Shown here: in pieces, positions 24,193 through 32,983 of the stretch
Layout: each line of letters opens with the position of its first letter
How positions within the stretch are numbered: the first letter of the stretch is position 1
DNA from: Clostridia bacterium
Lineage (GTDB): Bacteria > Bacillota > Clostridia > Christensenellales > Aristaeellaceae
Direction: 5' to 3'
Assembly: GCA_017937505.1 (NCBI GenBank)
Contig: JAGBDL010000153.1
Location: forward strand, 1-46,894
Length of the DNA: 46,894 nt
Program-made: the position numbers and the translations under genes
Notes under the pieces: model-generated
The model's database searches: none
Told to the model about the DNA's origin: nothing
What the model saw: only the letters and a program-made list of their open reading frames with translations

Positions 24193-25347
24193 TCAGGGGA
24201 TGAGCTGCAGAACGGTGACGCTGTGCGGCGCGAGCTGCACCGGCGATGAGAGCGGCTGCGATCCCTGCTCGACGTGAACCTGGTCGGGACAGTCAAAGTC
24301 GTTGGCGCTGTCCGCGTCCGGCGAGACCAGCGAGAGGCGCTGCGCGCGGGCATAGGGCAGGGCGGTGTCCAGCTGCACGCAAACGGAACGCTCGGGGTCC
24401 AGGTTGATCAGGCTGACGGTCAGCGCGCCGTCGTCGCGCGTGGCGGCTACGGCGTCCAGCACGGGAACGGGCACGCCGTCCGCGTCGCACATCGCCATGT
24501 CCTGCGCGTAGCTGTCCACCAGGTGCGCGCCCAGCTGATTGCGCAGCAGATCGAACACAAAGTACGCCGGGCGCAGCACGATGCCGGTATCGCTCACGCC
24601 GATCAGGCCGCGGCCGCAGACGGTCGGCGAGAAGTTCGCCATGGTGACCATGTCGCCGTGACGCATGCACAGGTGCAGGAAGGACGCGGCGAAGATGGCG
24701 TCCGCCATGGTGTACTGCGCGTTGAGCTCGTTGGCGGCGCGCAGGGCGGCGGCGTGGCCGTGATCGGGATCCAGATGGGAGAAATCGGCGACACCCGGGT
24801 GATACCAGCCGCGCAGGTTCCACTCGTCGAAGGCGATTTTGACGCGGTGCTCCAGCCCCAGCGCGCAGAGCAGACCGCGGACAGCGACGATGCTCCGCTC
24901 AAACTGCGCGGGCGCCCGGAGCGACCTTCTGTAGCCGCTCAGCGCGTTGGTCTCCCACGCCTCGTCAAAGTAGCCGTGGATGCTGATCATGTCGATCAGA
25001 TCGCCCGCGCTGCGCAGCAGGGCCAGATTCCAGTCGACGTCCGGCACGGCGGCGGCCAGAATCCTGATGCCGGGGTCCACGCGGCGCATCATCTTGGCGC
25101 TCTCGCGGACGAACGGCCCCCACTGCTGCGCCGTCTTCGCGCTGATCTCGCCGCCAGTGTAGTTCTCGTTGCCGATGGACCAGTACTTGACGCCGAACGG
25201 CTTCTCGTGCCCGTTGGCTCTGTGCAGCCTGGCCCAGCGGCCCATGGCCGGCTCGTTGCAGTATTCCACCCAGTCGGACATGGGCAGGATGAACAGGTCG
25301 GACAGGGAGAAATTGTCCCTGAGCAGCTTTTTGATCCTCGTGAGCAT
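24193..25347 (-). pseudogene. Headless GH51 alpha-L-arabinofuranosidase fused to a foreign N-terminus
   Basis: A 384-residue open frame. From DWVEYCN on it is the middle and C-terminal part of a GH51 arabinofuranosidase: KYWSIGNENYTGGE holds the acid/base Glu, IAFDEWNLRGW the nucleophile, and a beta-sandwich domain ends the protein. Complete family members have about 120-150 residues before this point, forming the first barrel strands; here there are only about 24 unrelated residues (MLTRIKKLLRDNFSLSDL...). The ATG and ribosome site (GGAGGTGG) overlap the stop of the upstream permease (TGATG), exactly where a second permease gene would start. I read it as an internal deletion that fused the 5' end of a lost permease gene to the GH51 gene. 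An active product is unlikely. Confidence 0.75.
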
Positions 25348-26234
25348 CAGCCGTCCACCTCCCTCTTGCTCATCGTCGTGTACTGGATGACGGCAATGAG
25401 CATGACCAGCAGGATGAAGATCGCCGCCAGCGCCGTGGATACGCCGTACTGGCGCTCGGAAATGCCGCGCTGGATGATGATCTGGGTCACGGTATAGTTG
25501 GAATAGCCCGGGCCGCCCTTGGTCAGCGCGTAGGGCAGGTCGTAGACCTTCAGGCCGTTGGTCAGCAGCAGGAGCGTGTTGACCGTCAGCGCCGGGGCGA
25601 GCAGCGGGATGGTGATGAAGCGGAACTGGTCAAACCGGGTCGCGCCGTCGATGGCCGCCGCCTCGTAATAGGTGGGGTCGATCGCCTGCAGATAGGCGAT
25701 GTTGACCATCGTGTGCCAGCCGGTGTTCGCCCAGACGGCGACGGCGATGATGGAGAACTTGGCGATCCAGCCGCCGGAGGTGAAGCCGATGGGCTTGATG
25801 CCAAAGAGCGAGCCGAGGATGGAGTTGAGCGCGCCGGTTTTCAGCGGCGAGAGGATGTAGCTCCAGATATAGCCCAGCAGCAGCGCGCTGACGATAGAGG
25901 GGAAGAAGAAGATGGCGCGCTCCAGGGTTTTAACGCGCTGGTTTTTGTCCAGGCAGACGGCCAGCGGCACGGATATCACGTTGATGAGCAGCACGACGAA
26001 GAACGTGTAAAACAGGGTGTTGAACAGCGCCTGCTTCATCACGTCGTCGCGGAAGACGGCGAAATAGTTTCTGAGGCCAACGAAGTTGTAGGTGTGCAGC
26101 ACGCCGTCGAAATCGGTGAAGCTGTACACGAGCGTCTTGAGCAGCGGAACGACCGTAAAGGCCGTAAACGCGAGGATCGCCGGAAGCAGAAAGAGTTCGT
26201 ACTGCATCTGGCGGAGGATGCGTCCTTTTTTCAT
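25347..26234 (-). CDS. ABC sugar transporter permease (MalF/UgpA-like)
   Basis: A 295-residue membrane protein with six hydrophobic segments. YYEAAAIDGATRFDQFRFITIPLL is the EAA motif that contacts the ATPase. It belongs to the CUT1 oligosaccharide class, which needs a second permease and an ATPase; neither is in the window. The partner permease appears to have been deleted (see the GH51 fusion immediately downstream). The start at 26234 follows GGGAGTGAAGG. It lies downstream of the binding-protein gene, beyond an intercistronic hairpin. Confidence 0.9.
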   Translation of the reverse strand: MKKGRILRQMQYELFLLPAILAFTAFTVVPLLKTLVYSFTDFDGVLHTYNFVGLRNYFAVFRDDVMKQALFNTLFYTFFVVLLINVISVPLAVCLDKNQRVKTLERAIFFFPSIVSALLLGYIWSYILSPLKTGALNSILGSLFGIKPIGFTSGGWIAKFSIIAVAVWANTGWHTMVNIAYLQAIDPTYYEAAAIDGATRFDQFRFITIPLLAPALTVNTLLLLTNGLKVYDLPYALTKGGPGYSNYTVTQIIIQRGISERQYGVSTALAAIFILLVMLIAVIQYTTMSKREVDG

Positions 26235-26308
26235 CGAGCCTTCACTCCCATTGAGGCAGAATTGCGGCTGTTGCCGGCGGCGCGCCGGAAAAACCGCGCC
26301 GGCGCTGT

Positions 26309-26342
26309 GAGAAAAGCTGAGGGGCGGAAGCCCGCCCCTCAG
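26309..26342 (-). terminator. Intercistronic hairpin after the binding-protein gene
   Basis: Minus strand: CTGAGGGGCGG-gctt-CCGCCCCTCAG followed by CTTTTCTC. It probably attenuates transcription into the permease so that the binding protein is made in excess. Confidence 0.75.
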
Positions 26343-26357
26343 CCCTGGAGAAAGCGA

Positions 26358-27581
26358 TTACTGCGCGGAAACCTCGGCCAGCTTCGCGTCCAGACGGGCG
26401 GCAGCTTCCTGCGGGGTGCAGGCGCCGACCAGCACGTCCTGGATGCCGGCCAGGAAGGTCAGGCGAAGGGACTCGGTGTAGGAGATCCACTCGCTCATCG
26501 GGATGTGGAACTCGCCGGCCTGCACGGCGGCGACGGCGTCCACGACCTCCTTGCGCAGCTCAGGCGTGAAGCCCTTGGCCACGGTGAAGCCGCCGTAGGC
26601 GCTGTACTGGGCCTCCAGGCCCTCCGGAGAGACGCAGTACTCGATGAACGCCTTGGCGACCTCGGGGTTCTTGGCGTTGGCGTTGATGCACGGGCCGACG
26701 TTGATGCAGCCGCAGTAGTAGACGTGCTCGGTGCCCGGAATGCCCATGACCTCATAGTTGAGGTCCGGATTGATCTGATCGATGGTGCCGCAGTTCCAGG
26801 AGCCGGAGATGATCATGGCGACCTGCTCGGTGGCGAACTGCACGACGACGTCGTCGCCGGAGATGCCGACCATGTCCGCGCTCAGATAGCCCTTGTCCAC
26901 GAGCTCCTTGAACATCTCATACGGCTTGGTCCAGCCGTCCACAAACTTCGCTTCGCCGGCGAACACCTTCGCGGTGAAGTCCGGATCCTTGCTCAGAGTC
27001 TCGGCGCCGAACAGCGGGGCGACGAAGTTGACGGCCGCGTCCTGGCAGTTGTCCAGCAGCGGCACATAGCCGTTGTCCTTCAGGGTCTGGCAGACGGTGA
27101 GGAACTCGTCCCAGGTCTTCGGCTCCTCGGTGATGCCGCAGGCCGCGAAGATGTCCTTGTTGTAGAACAGGCCGCCGACCCAGCAGTCGACCGCGGCGCA
27201 GTTGGGATACATGGCCTTGACGGCGTCCGGGATGGTGCCGTCCTGCATGTAGCTCTCGCCGGAGAGATCCATGCAGTAGCCGCCGACGGTCAGCGCCTCG
27301 CGGTTCTCCAGCGCCATGTAGAAGACGTCCGGCGCGGTGCCGGTGTACAGCAGCGTGGAGAGCTTCTCGACGTAGTCCGCGACGGGCGGCGCATAGGTGT
27401 AGTCGACGGTGACGTTCGGGTACTTGGCCTTGAAGCCCTCGATGACCGGGGCGCTCAGGGTCTCGTTATACCAGGAGAGGATGGACAGCGTGCCGCTCAG
27501 GCTGCTGTCCGCCGCCATGGCGCCGGCGCCCACGGCGAGCACGAGCGTCAGGGCCAGGAGCAGAGCAAAAATCCTCTTCAC
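26358..27581 (-). CDS. ABC sugar transporter extracellular solute-binding protein, no lipobox
   Basis: A 407-residue family 1 solute-binding protein. The signal peptide is MKRIFALLLALTLVLAVGAG followed by AMA-A, and the mature part begins with LSGTLSILSWYNET and continues KYPNVTVDYTYAP, the standard fold. In Gram-positive bacteria these proteins are normally lipoproteins with a Cys at the cleavage site; none is present here, so it would be released or held by another means. The start is GTG 27581 with AAGGAGG 8 bases upstream. It is divergent from the sensor fragment at 27762, a usual arrangement for a two-component system controlling its transporter. Confidence 0.9.
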   Translation of the reverse strand: MKRIFALLLALTLVLAVGAGAMAADSSLSGTLSILSWYNETLSAPVIEGFKAKYPNVTVDYTYAPPVADYVEKLSTLLYTGTAPDVFYMALENREALTVGGYCMDLSGESYMQDGTIPDAVKAMYPNCAAVDCWVGGLFYNKDIFAACGITEEPKTWDEFLTVCQTLKDNGYVPLLDNCQDAAVNFVAPLFGAETLSKDPDFTAKVFAGEAKFVDGWTKPYEMFKELVDKGYLSADMVGISGDDVVVQFATEQVAMIISGSWNCGTIDQINPDLNYEVMGIPGTEHVYYCGCINVGPCINANAKNPEVAKAFIEYCVSPEGLEAQYSAYGGFTVAKGFTPELRKEVVDAVAAVQAGEFHIPMSEWISYTESLRLTFLAGIQDVLVGACTPQEAAARLDAKLAEVSAQ

Positions 27582-27703
27582 GAAACAGACCTCCTTTTGT
27601 CGTTCGGGGGAATTTGTTGAGCCCATTATATGACAAAAAGATGTACAAAAAATATAATATATTGCCCAAAAGTTGTAATCTCGCGCCTTCGTTTTCACGA
27701 AAC

Positions 27704-27732
27704 TTGCCAACTTTTGAGGGAATGTTTATAAT
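27704..27732 (+). promoter_or_regulatory. Promoter of the broken sensor kinase gene
   Basis: TTGCCA, 17 bp, TATAAT, 29 bp before the ATG at 27762. Confidence 0.75.
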
Positions 27733-27761
27733 GATTGTACAAAGGAGAAGGAGGCGAAAGC

Positions 27762-28450
27762 ATGCCCGGACGCAGAACGCTGGCAGGCCGGTTTCTTGTG
27801 TTCTCGCTGGTCATCAGCAGCCTGCTGCTGATCGTGCTGGGCGGAACGCTGACCATGCTCTCCGGCCATGTGATGCAGGACGAGGTGACGGCCTCCTGCG
27901 AGCGCATGCTGCTGCAGACCAAGCGCCTGATCGACACCTACTTTTCCGACGCGCGCACGCGCCTGGTGCGCCTGGCCTCCCTGTCGGATGTGATCGTCTG
28001 CATGAACATGGAGAACCCCAGGCCGGCCAGAACGCTGGCGCATGAGCGGGAGATGGATCACCTGCTCACGGGCGTGGATCTGTTCACGCCGATCTAGGAC
28101 GTGCTCATCCTGGGCAAGAACGGCTATGTGTACAACCTGCAGAACCGGCAGAACCTGAAGAGCGACTACGACTTTACGGCGCAGGACTGGTTTGTGCAGG
28201 CCAGCACGGTTGAGGACGGCGTGACCATCAAGCTGCTGTCCCTGCACGACCAGCGCTATTACGGCGAGCGCCAGGAGCCGACCGCCTCTTACGAGCAGAC
28301 ACTCTCCCTGGCGATGGCGGTGCACAACGCGAACCGGCAGACGGTGGGCGCCATCGTCCGCTGCTTTGACCTGTCCAGCCTGAACGCGCTCTTTGGCGAC
28401 GCCAACAACGACCAGAGCGCGCGGCTAATGCTGCTGGATGTTTCCGCTGT
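27762..28450 (+). pseudogene. Sensor histidine kinase (YesM-like), N-terminal fragment with amber stop
   Basis: The frame opens MPGRRTLAGRFLVFSLVISSLLLIV, a membrane segment, followed by an extracellular Cache-like sensor region (VFLILGKNGYVYN-like strand, DWFVQA, TYEQTLSLAMAVHN, VRCFDLSSLNALFG). A TAG at 28095-28097 interrupts it between TPI and DVLILGKNG; CAG to TAG is the simple explanation. The frame after the stop continues the same domain to about 28450. The second membrane segment, HAMP, dimerisation and ATPase domains are absent because the sequence switches to a response-regulator fragment. The AAGGAGAAGGAGG ribosome site and promoter are still intact. Confidence 0.8.
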
Positions 28451-28905
28451 GCTGCGCGCAGATGAAGGACGGCGGCGGTCCGGCGCAGCTGCCGCTGCAG
28501 GACGTGGATCCCATGCCCTACGGCGTGGTCTGCCTGCGCGAAAGGGACGCCGCGCGCGCGGAGGAAATCTGCATGGAGGCCATCGCCCGCTGCGTTCGGG
28601 AGGGCCGGATCTTTCTGCTGACCGCCGTGCCCTCGCAGGAGGCCTGGGAGGCGTTCATCGCCCGCCTGGCCGTGAACTTGAGGCCGGAGGGCATCCCGGC
28701 GGGCGTCAGCTATCTGCATGCGGCGCTTCCGGAGATGACGGCGGCGGTGGCCGAGGCCCTTGACGGGCTGCGCGGGAGCTTTTACGCGCCGGATGTGCGC
28801 CATGAGGGCAGCGTGGTGTGGAGCCCGCTGACCCCGATGCTCAAAAACGGCATGCAGGCGATTCACGACGCCTTTTTGCAGGAGGATGAAAACCGCACCC
28901 GCGCC
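28447..28905 (+). pseudogene. AraC-type response regulator (YesN-like), middle fragment
   Basis: In a frame different from the sensor fragment, about 140 residues (PYGVVCLRERDA..., GVSYLHAALPEMTAAVAEALDGLRGSFY, LTPMLKNGMQAIHDAF) resemble the linker domain between receiver and helix-turn-helix in YesN-type regulators. Both the N-terminal receiver and the C-terminal AraC DNA-binding domain are missing. The left junction is near 28450 and the right one at the start of the next glycosidase (28886). The assignment rests on pattern and context and is moderate. Confidence 0.55.
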
Positions 28906-29830
28906 GCTGTTCCGCGACCCCATTTACGACGGCCCCACAGACCCGACCGTGATCTACAACCGGGCGGAGAAGACCTGGTGGATCATCTACACGTCCCGCC
29001 GGGCGACGGCGCCCTGCCTGGGCGTCGCCTGGGTGCATGGCACGGCGCTGGGGGCCGCCTCCTCGGACGATGGCGGCCAGACCTGGGTGTACCGCGGCAC
29101 GCTGAATCTGCAGCCCATCGAGCCGGGCCACAATACCTACTGGGCGCCGGAGGTGCTCTGGGCAAACGGAAAGTACCACATGTTCGTCAGCTACATCACG
29201 GGCATTCCGCAGACCTGGGCGCGGCCGCGCCACATCCTGCACTACACGTCTGACAATCTCTGGGACTGGACGTATGAATCCACCCTGAACGAGCTGGGCG
29301 ACAAGGAGATCGACGCCTGCCTGTTTCCGCTCCCGCAGGGCGGATGGCGGCTGTTTTACAAGAACGAGGCTGCGCACAGCCATACGCAGTACGCAGACAG
29401 CACGGATCTTGAACACTGGACGCACAAGGGGGACGCGACCTCCGACTGCGAGCAGGAGGGGCCGAACGTGTTCACGCTGGGCGGCGACGTGTTCATGATC
29501 GCCGACATGTGGGACGGCATGGCCGTCTACCGCAGCGACGATCTGACCCACTGGGTCCGCCAGCCGGGCCGCTTTCTGGGCGATCCGGGCGTTCGCCGGG
29601 ACGACACCTGCCGCGGGCATCACGCCGACGTGGTGTCCTTCGGCGACCGCGCGTATCTGTTTTACTTCGTCCATCCTCACGCGAGGGAATACATGTACGG
29701 CGAGGACGACACGCCGCAGATGCGCTCCTCGGTGATTCAGGCCGCTCTGCTCAAAAACGAGGGCGGCACGCTGACGCTCGTTCGCGACGAGCCGTTTGAC
29801 TTTGACCTGAGCGGAGAGCAGGTCTGGTGA
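28886..29830 (+). CDS. Glycoside hydrolase family 43-like enzyme
   Basis: A 314-residue beta-propeller starting MKTAPAPLFRDPIYDGPTDP. Catalytic candidates: Asp in GPTDPTVIY, Asp in KEIDACLF and Glu in CEQEGPNVF, the order found in GH43 and relatives. TYWAPEVLWANGKYHMFVS is a family hallmark. No signal peptide, so it is probably intracellular. GGAGG directly touches the ATG (spacing zero), and the bases before it belong to the response-regulator fragment, so the gene may have lost its own leader in the deletion. Expression is therefore doubtful although the reading frame is intact. Confidence 0.8.
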   Translation: MKTAPAPLFRDPIYDGPTDPTVIYNRAEKTWWIIYTSRRATAPCLGVAWVHGTALGAASSDDGGQTWVYRGTLNLQPIEPGHNTYWAPEVLWANGKYHMFVSYITGIPQTWARPRHILHYTSDNLWDWTYESTLNELGDKEIDACLFPLPQGGWRLFYKNEAAHSHTQYADSTDLEHWTHKGDATSDCEQEGPNVFTLGGDVFMIADMWDGMAVYRSDDLTHWVRQPGRFLGDPGVRRDDTCRGHHADVVSFGDRAYLFYFVHPHAREYMYGEDDTPQMRSSVIQAALLKNEGGTLTLVRDEPFDFDLSGEQVW

Positions 29831-29946
29831 GCCGGGAAAACGATACCCGGAACTGGCCGGGGGAAACCGCGGTGAAATAGAGCGCAACCGCGGAATGTGA
29901 AAGGATAGAGCACGCTTTTCTACACAAAAAACGCAACAAACAAAAG

Positions 29947-29998
29947 AAAAAGGCGCTGCCTCTCATGGCTTGCTTTAGCTATTTTGAGACAGCGTCCA
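29947..29998 (-). terminator. Terminator of the LPXTG protein gene
   Basis: Minus strand: GGACGCTGTCTCA pairs imperfectly with TGAGAGGCAGCGCC, then TTTTTC. It lies directly after the stop codon at 30002. Confidence 0.7.
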
Positions 29999-30001
29999 TG
30001 C

Positions 30002-31564
30002 TTATGCGGTTTTGCGCTTCAGGGTCATCAGTGCCACGCCTGCCAGTGCGAGCATCGAAAGCCATAGGCCGATGCGGCTGCTGTCGCCGGTCTTGGGCAA
30101 ATCGACTTCGGGCTGTTCCTCCCATTCAATGACGAACGGACTAAGCGAAGAAACCCGGATACACAGCCCCTGCTTTGTCAGTTCAATCGTACCATCCTCT
30201 GTACTGAACGTTTCCACATCCTTCTCGCTATAGTAGTGACGAATCGTGATGCGGTATGGTTTCATGCTGTCTTTATCCAGCCCTTCAGGATACGGGAAGC
30301 AAAGGATACACGCGGCAGACAGCTTAACCTTCTCGCCCTGACTGTTGATCAGGGAAACATCATAGGTGACACTGTTCTCATTGCCGACGTCAGATGCTTC
30401 GACCTTGAGCGCCATATTCTGCGAGTTTTCCGTTCCGGAGGGGAAAATGATTGTTGGAACGGTCACCGCCTGCATGCTGGAAAACGCATCGCTGTCTTTC
30501 ATGATCACACCGTACTGAGAGGACTCAGGGATGCCCACAGACTTCTCCGCGCCGCAGATGACGCAGTAATCGCAGCCCTCGTAGATATGCTGTTCGATAA
30601 AAAATTCGTCATCTGCGGTCTTTGTTTCGCCGATGACAAAGCCGCAGTCCGGGCACTCATAGCACGTCCACTTGTCACCGAAGAAGGCATGGTTTGCACC
30701 GTCCAGAATCCGGATGTCATACACCGTATCATACCACTGGGGATTTATTCTGTTCTTATGGGTGCAGGCGGTCTTATAGCCGCAGTCTTCGCACACGCCC
30801 TCCGCATCAAAATAGTGCATATCCGTGAACGTGGCATCGATCACAGGCGTTGGGCTGAGCATATAACCGCACTTCGCGCAGCGGCTCTCTTCGTAGGCAT
30901 TGCAAAGCAGCGTATGCGTCTTGGCATCGGTGCTGAGCACCTTCTTGATGTTGTGTATAGACGTCCACGACTGCGTATATTCGTGTTCGCAGGCCTCCAT
31001 ATAATCACACAGTTCGCAGAGACTGCCTTCCTGCGTGGGCAGGAACCATCGATCATGCGTCTCCCTGAACCGGGCACCGGTTTTCACCACGTGTTCGTTC
31101 CAGCGTGTTCTGCAGTCCGGACAGTAATTATAGGCAATGATGTCAGCTGTATAGATGTGAACCTGGTCGTCGCTGGAGATGATCTTGACGGAATCGAAGT
31201 CGATGTCCTTATATTCGAGCACCTGGGGATGCTGGCATACACCGCCGAATGTGCCGCAGTTCTTACACACGCCCTCTTTGTTGTAGCGGCACTTGCCTGT
31301 AAACTGCGCGTTGGTTTCCACAAGCTCAGCTTGACGCATATTGCAGTCTGGGCATTGATGACGTACATATACATCGCAGATAAAGCTGTGCCTTCCATTG
31401 CCGATGTACTCAAAGGAGTGCGGTTCATCATTGGTGAAAAAGCTTTCCATGTCCGGATGGGTACACGCTGTCGTATCGGCCATCGCCTGACCGGCGCACA
31501 GCAGCGTCATCAGGAGGAACAGCAGCCACACAACCGTGTGCTTTGTTTCCCGTGCAGACTTCAT
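30002..31564 (-). CDS. Sortase-anchored Cys-rich repeat protein (LPKTG)
   Basis: A 520-residue surface protein. Signal peptide: about residues 1-29 (TVVWLLFLLMTLLCAGQAMA). Residues about 34-345 hold roughly four to five diverged repeats of about 75 residues, each with CxH or CEH, then a CPDC or CAKC pair, then GVCxxCG. The Cys pairs resemble zinc ribbons or structural disulfides. A beta-sandwich-like region follows, then LPKTG (489-493), a hydrophobic stretch and RKTA, the sortase signal. It should be covalently attached to peptidoglycan and face outwards. No sortase gene is in the window. The start MKSARETKH follows GAAGGAAG. No function is recognised. Confidence 0.85.
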   Translation of the reverse strand: MKSARETKHTVVWLLFLLMTLLCAGQAMADTTACTHPDMESFFTNDEPHSFEYIGNGRHSFICDVYVRHQCPDCNMRQAELVETNAQFTGKCRYNKEGVCKNCGTFGGVCQHPQVLEYKDIDFDSVKIISSDDQVHIYTADIIAYNYCPDCRTRWNEHVVKTGARFRETHDRWFLPTQEGSLCELCDYMEACEHEYTQSWTSIHNIKKVLSTDAKTHTLLCNAYEESRCAKCGYMLSPTPVIDATFTDMHYFDAEGVCEDCGYKTACTHKNRINPQWYDTVYDIRILDGANHAFFGDKWTCYECPDCGFVIGETKTADDEFFIEQHIYEGCDYCVICGAEKSVGIPESSQYGVIMKDSDAFSSMQAVTVPTIIFPSGTENSQNMALKVEASDVGNENSVTYDVSLINSQGEKVKLSAACILCFPYPEGLDKDSMKPYRITIRHYYSEKDVETFSTEDGTIELTKQGLCIRVSSLSPFVIEWEEQPEVDLPKTGDSSRIGLWLSMLALAGVALMTLKRKTA

Positions 31565-31914
31565 TTCCTTCTTCCTCTCTTTTGTGATTTTCTTTGTTGA
31601 TGCAAGGAATTATATTTTGTTTATTGTACTCCATTCGCCAAAGTACTGTCAATCATCCGCCATAACTGTTTTATGGAAATCTGAAACCTTTGAACCTTCC
31701 GCCCAATGACAAAGCCGGCTTTGCGGCGGGAAATAGACGTGGTGCTGTTTAGGAACGATGCGAACCCGGAGCGCCTTGATGCATCTGGGGCTCGTCGGCT
31801 TTTGCTCATTCTCCGATAAGGACTCAGAAAGGGACGAAAAAAAGCGCGTTTGCCGCCGCATCATCGTGCAGGGGCAGCGCGCTGCTTTCATTCAAAAACT
31901 CAATAAACAAAAGA
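31565..31914. other. Gene-free spacer left of the island
   Basis: About 350 bases without a convincing gene on either strand. AT-rich near 31600-31680, probably holding the promoter of the LPXTG gene, then mixed sequence with no recognised remnant. Short open frames here show no protein-like signal. Confidence 0.5.
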
Positions 31915-31943
31915 AAAACCGCCTCTTCCGAAGCGGTTCCCTT
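31915..31943 (-). terminator. tRNA-linked terminator carried with att copy A
   Basis: Minus strand: ACCGCTTC-ggaa-GAGGCGGT followed by TTTTTC. The same hairpin occurs beside the intact tRNA-Val at 39205, so it belongs to the original 3' flank of the tRNA gene. Confidence 0.75.
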
Positions 31944-31967
31944 GCCGGGTGACAAGACCGGCGATGC

Positions 31968-32012
31968 TGGTGGGGTCGATAGGGCTCGAACCTACGACCT
32001 CCACGATGTCAA
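31968..32012 (-). repeat. att copy A: 3' half of tRNA-Val, distal island end
   Basis: 45 bp identical to the 3' part of tRNA-Val(GAC) at 39258-39302, from CCA back to the anticodon loop (on plus: TGGTGGGGTCGATAGGGCTC... to GATGTCAA). It marks the outer end of the composite island. Confidence 0.92.
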
Positions 32013-32126
32013 GCGCGCTCAGGAAGCCCGCCAGAGGCGGTCTTCCAACACCAAAATAACAGGAGCAACCGCGCAGAAATAGTTATATGGATTTATTCAT
32101 TTCCGGCATTGCGCCGCCAGCAATGC

Positions 32127-32231
32127 TTATTCTTCATCCCGCGCTGCGATGTCCGCAAGTGCGGTTTTCATTTGCTCTTTTACGCTTTCAGGCCCGGCAA
32201 TCCGCACAGACTTCCCCAGCCCAAACACCCA
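32127..32231 (-). pseudogene. C-terminal scrap of a WYL-domain transcription regulator
   Basis: Minus-strand translation ends WVFGLGKSVRIAGPESVKEQ followed by MKTALADIAARDEE and a stop. This is the typical end of WYL-domain regulators (hydrophobic strand, E-P-E-x-V/L, helix). Upstream codons lose similarity at about 32231, where the opposite-strand scrap begins. Confidence 0.5.
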
Positions 32232-32339
32232 ATTCTGCCGCCTACATTCAGAACTGGCTGAAAGCCCTGCGGGATGACAAGCGCTTCATCGTCAGCGCGT
32301 CCGGCAAGGCGGAGAAAGCGGTCAATCTGATTCTTGGCT
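32225..32339 (+). pseudogene. C-terminal scrap of an ArdC-like antirestriction/zincin protein
   Basis: Plus-strand translation TPNSAAYIQNWLKALRDDKR then FIVSASGKAEKAVNLILG resembles the C-terminal helices of ArdC-like proteins carried by conjugative elements of Clostridia. There is no start or upstream domain, and similarity ends at about 32340. It abuts the WYL scrap on the other strand. The assignment comes from memory of the family and should be tested. Confidence 0.5.
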
Positions 32340-32387
32340 TCTGTAGATTATTTGCCCGCCCTCTCCTGATTACGAGCATCGCCATGC

Positions 32388-32930
32388 TTACAGATAATAA
32401 TCCACAATATAGGTATAGGGGTGCTCGATCATGACGGCGAGCTCATAGGCAATCTTTGCGCTGGGGGTGCTGAAGTCTTCTTGAATCCAACAGCAGATAA
32501 CAGCCGCAATTCTGTGAGAGACATAGGCAAGGAACGCATCCTGCGAAATCTGCCCCAGGTGCCGAGCGTCTGCACGGCGCACTTTATCCTGATAGCGAAG
32601 CGCATCCTTAAAGGCGAGCACGAACCCTTGCGTCAGCAGCATGCCCTGATCATGGGCATAGATCGCCTTATAGACAGCCGCGTTGCGCTCGATGTATCCA
32701 AAGAGTATTTTCGAACTGTGAACCGTGATGCGTAGAGGAAGAAATGGTAGAAGATTGTTTCTGAAATCCTCGATGATAAACCAGAGCAAGACATCATCCT
32801 TGCTGTGAAAATATGTATAGAAAGCCGGACGGCTGACAGGCACTGCCGCGCAAAGCGCGGATACAGTGATGGTATCGTAGGCCTTTTCCATCATCATGCC
32901 AATTAGCGTATCAGCGATTCTTTGCTTCAT
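32388..32930 (-). CDS. TetR-family transcription regulator
   Basis: A 180-residue regulator. Residues about 5-48 form the TetR helix-turn-helix (KAYDTITVSALCAAVPVSRPAFYTYFHSKDD), followed by an all-helical ligand domain with the TetR_C-type RNNLLPFLP. ATG 32930 was preferred because AAAGGAGG lies 6 bases upstream; ATG 32936 touches it. The gene is divergent from a secreted flavoprotein, with palindromes between, so it probably represses that gene and itself. It lies inside the distal island. Confidence 0.88.
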   Translation of the reverse strand: MKQRIADTLIGMMMEKAYDTITVSALCAAVPVSRPAFYTYFHSKDDVLLWFIIEDFRNNLLPFLPLRITVHSSKILFGYIERNAAVYKAIYAHDQGMLLTQGFVLAFKDALRYQDKVRRADARHLGQISQDAFLAYVSHRIAAVICCWIQEDFSTPSAKIAYELAVMIEHPYTYIVDYYL

Positions 32931-32983
32931 AAGCATCCTCCTTTATATCCACTTTGTATTATAAACGACGTGCCCTGTCACAA

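Noticed and set aside
28095..28097. Pyrrolysine or stop-codon readthrough at TAG in the sensor kinase
   Set aside because: The gene is broken further on, no recoding element follows, and simple mutation explains it.
31758..31952. A 64-codon plus-strand frame left of the island
   Set aside because: No start signal and it runs into a terminator hairpin; no family resemblance.
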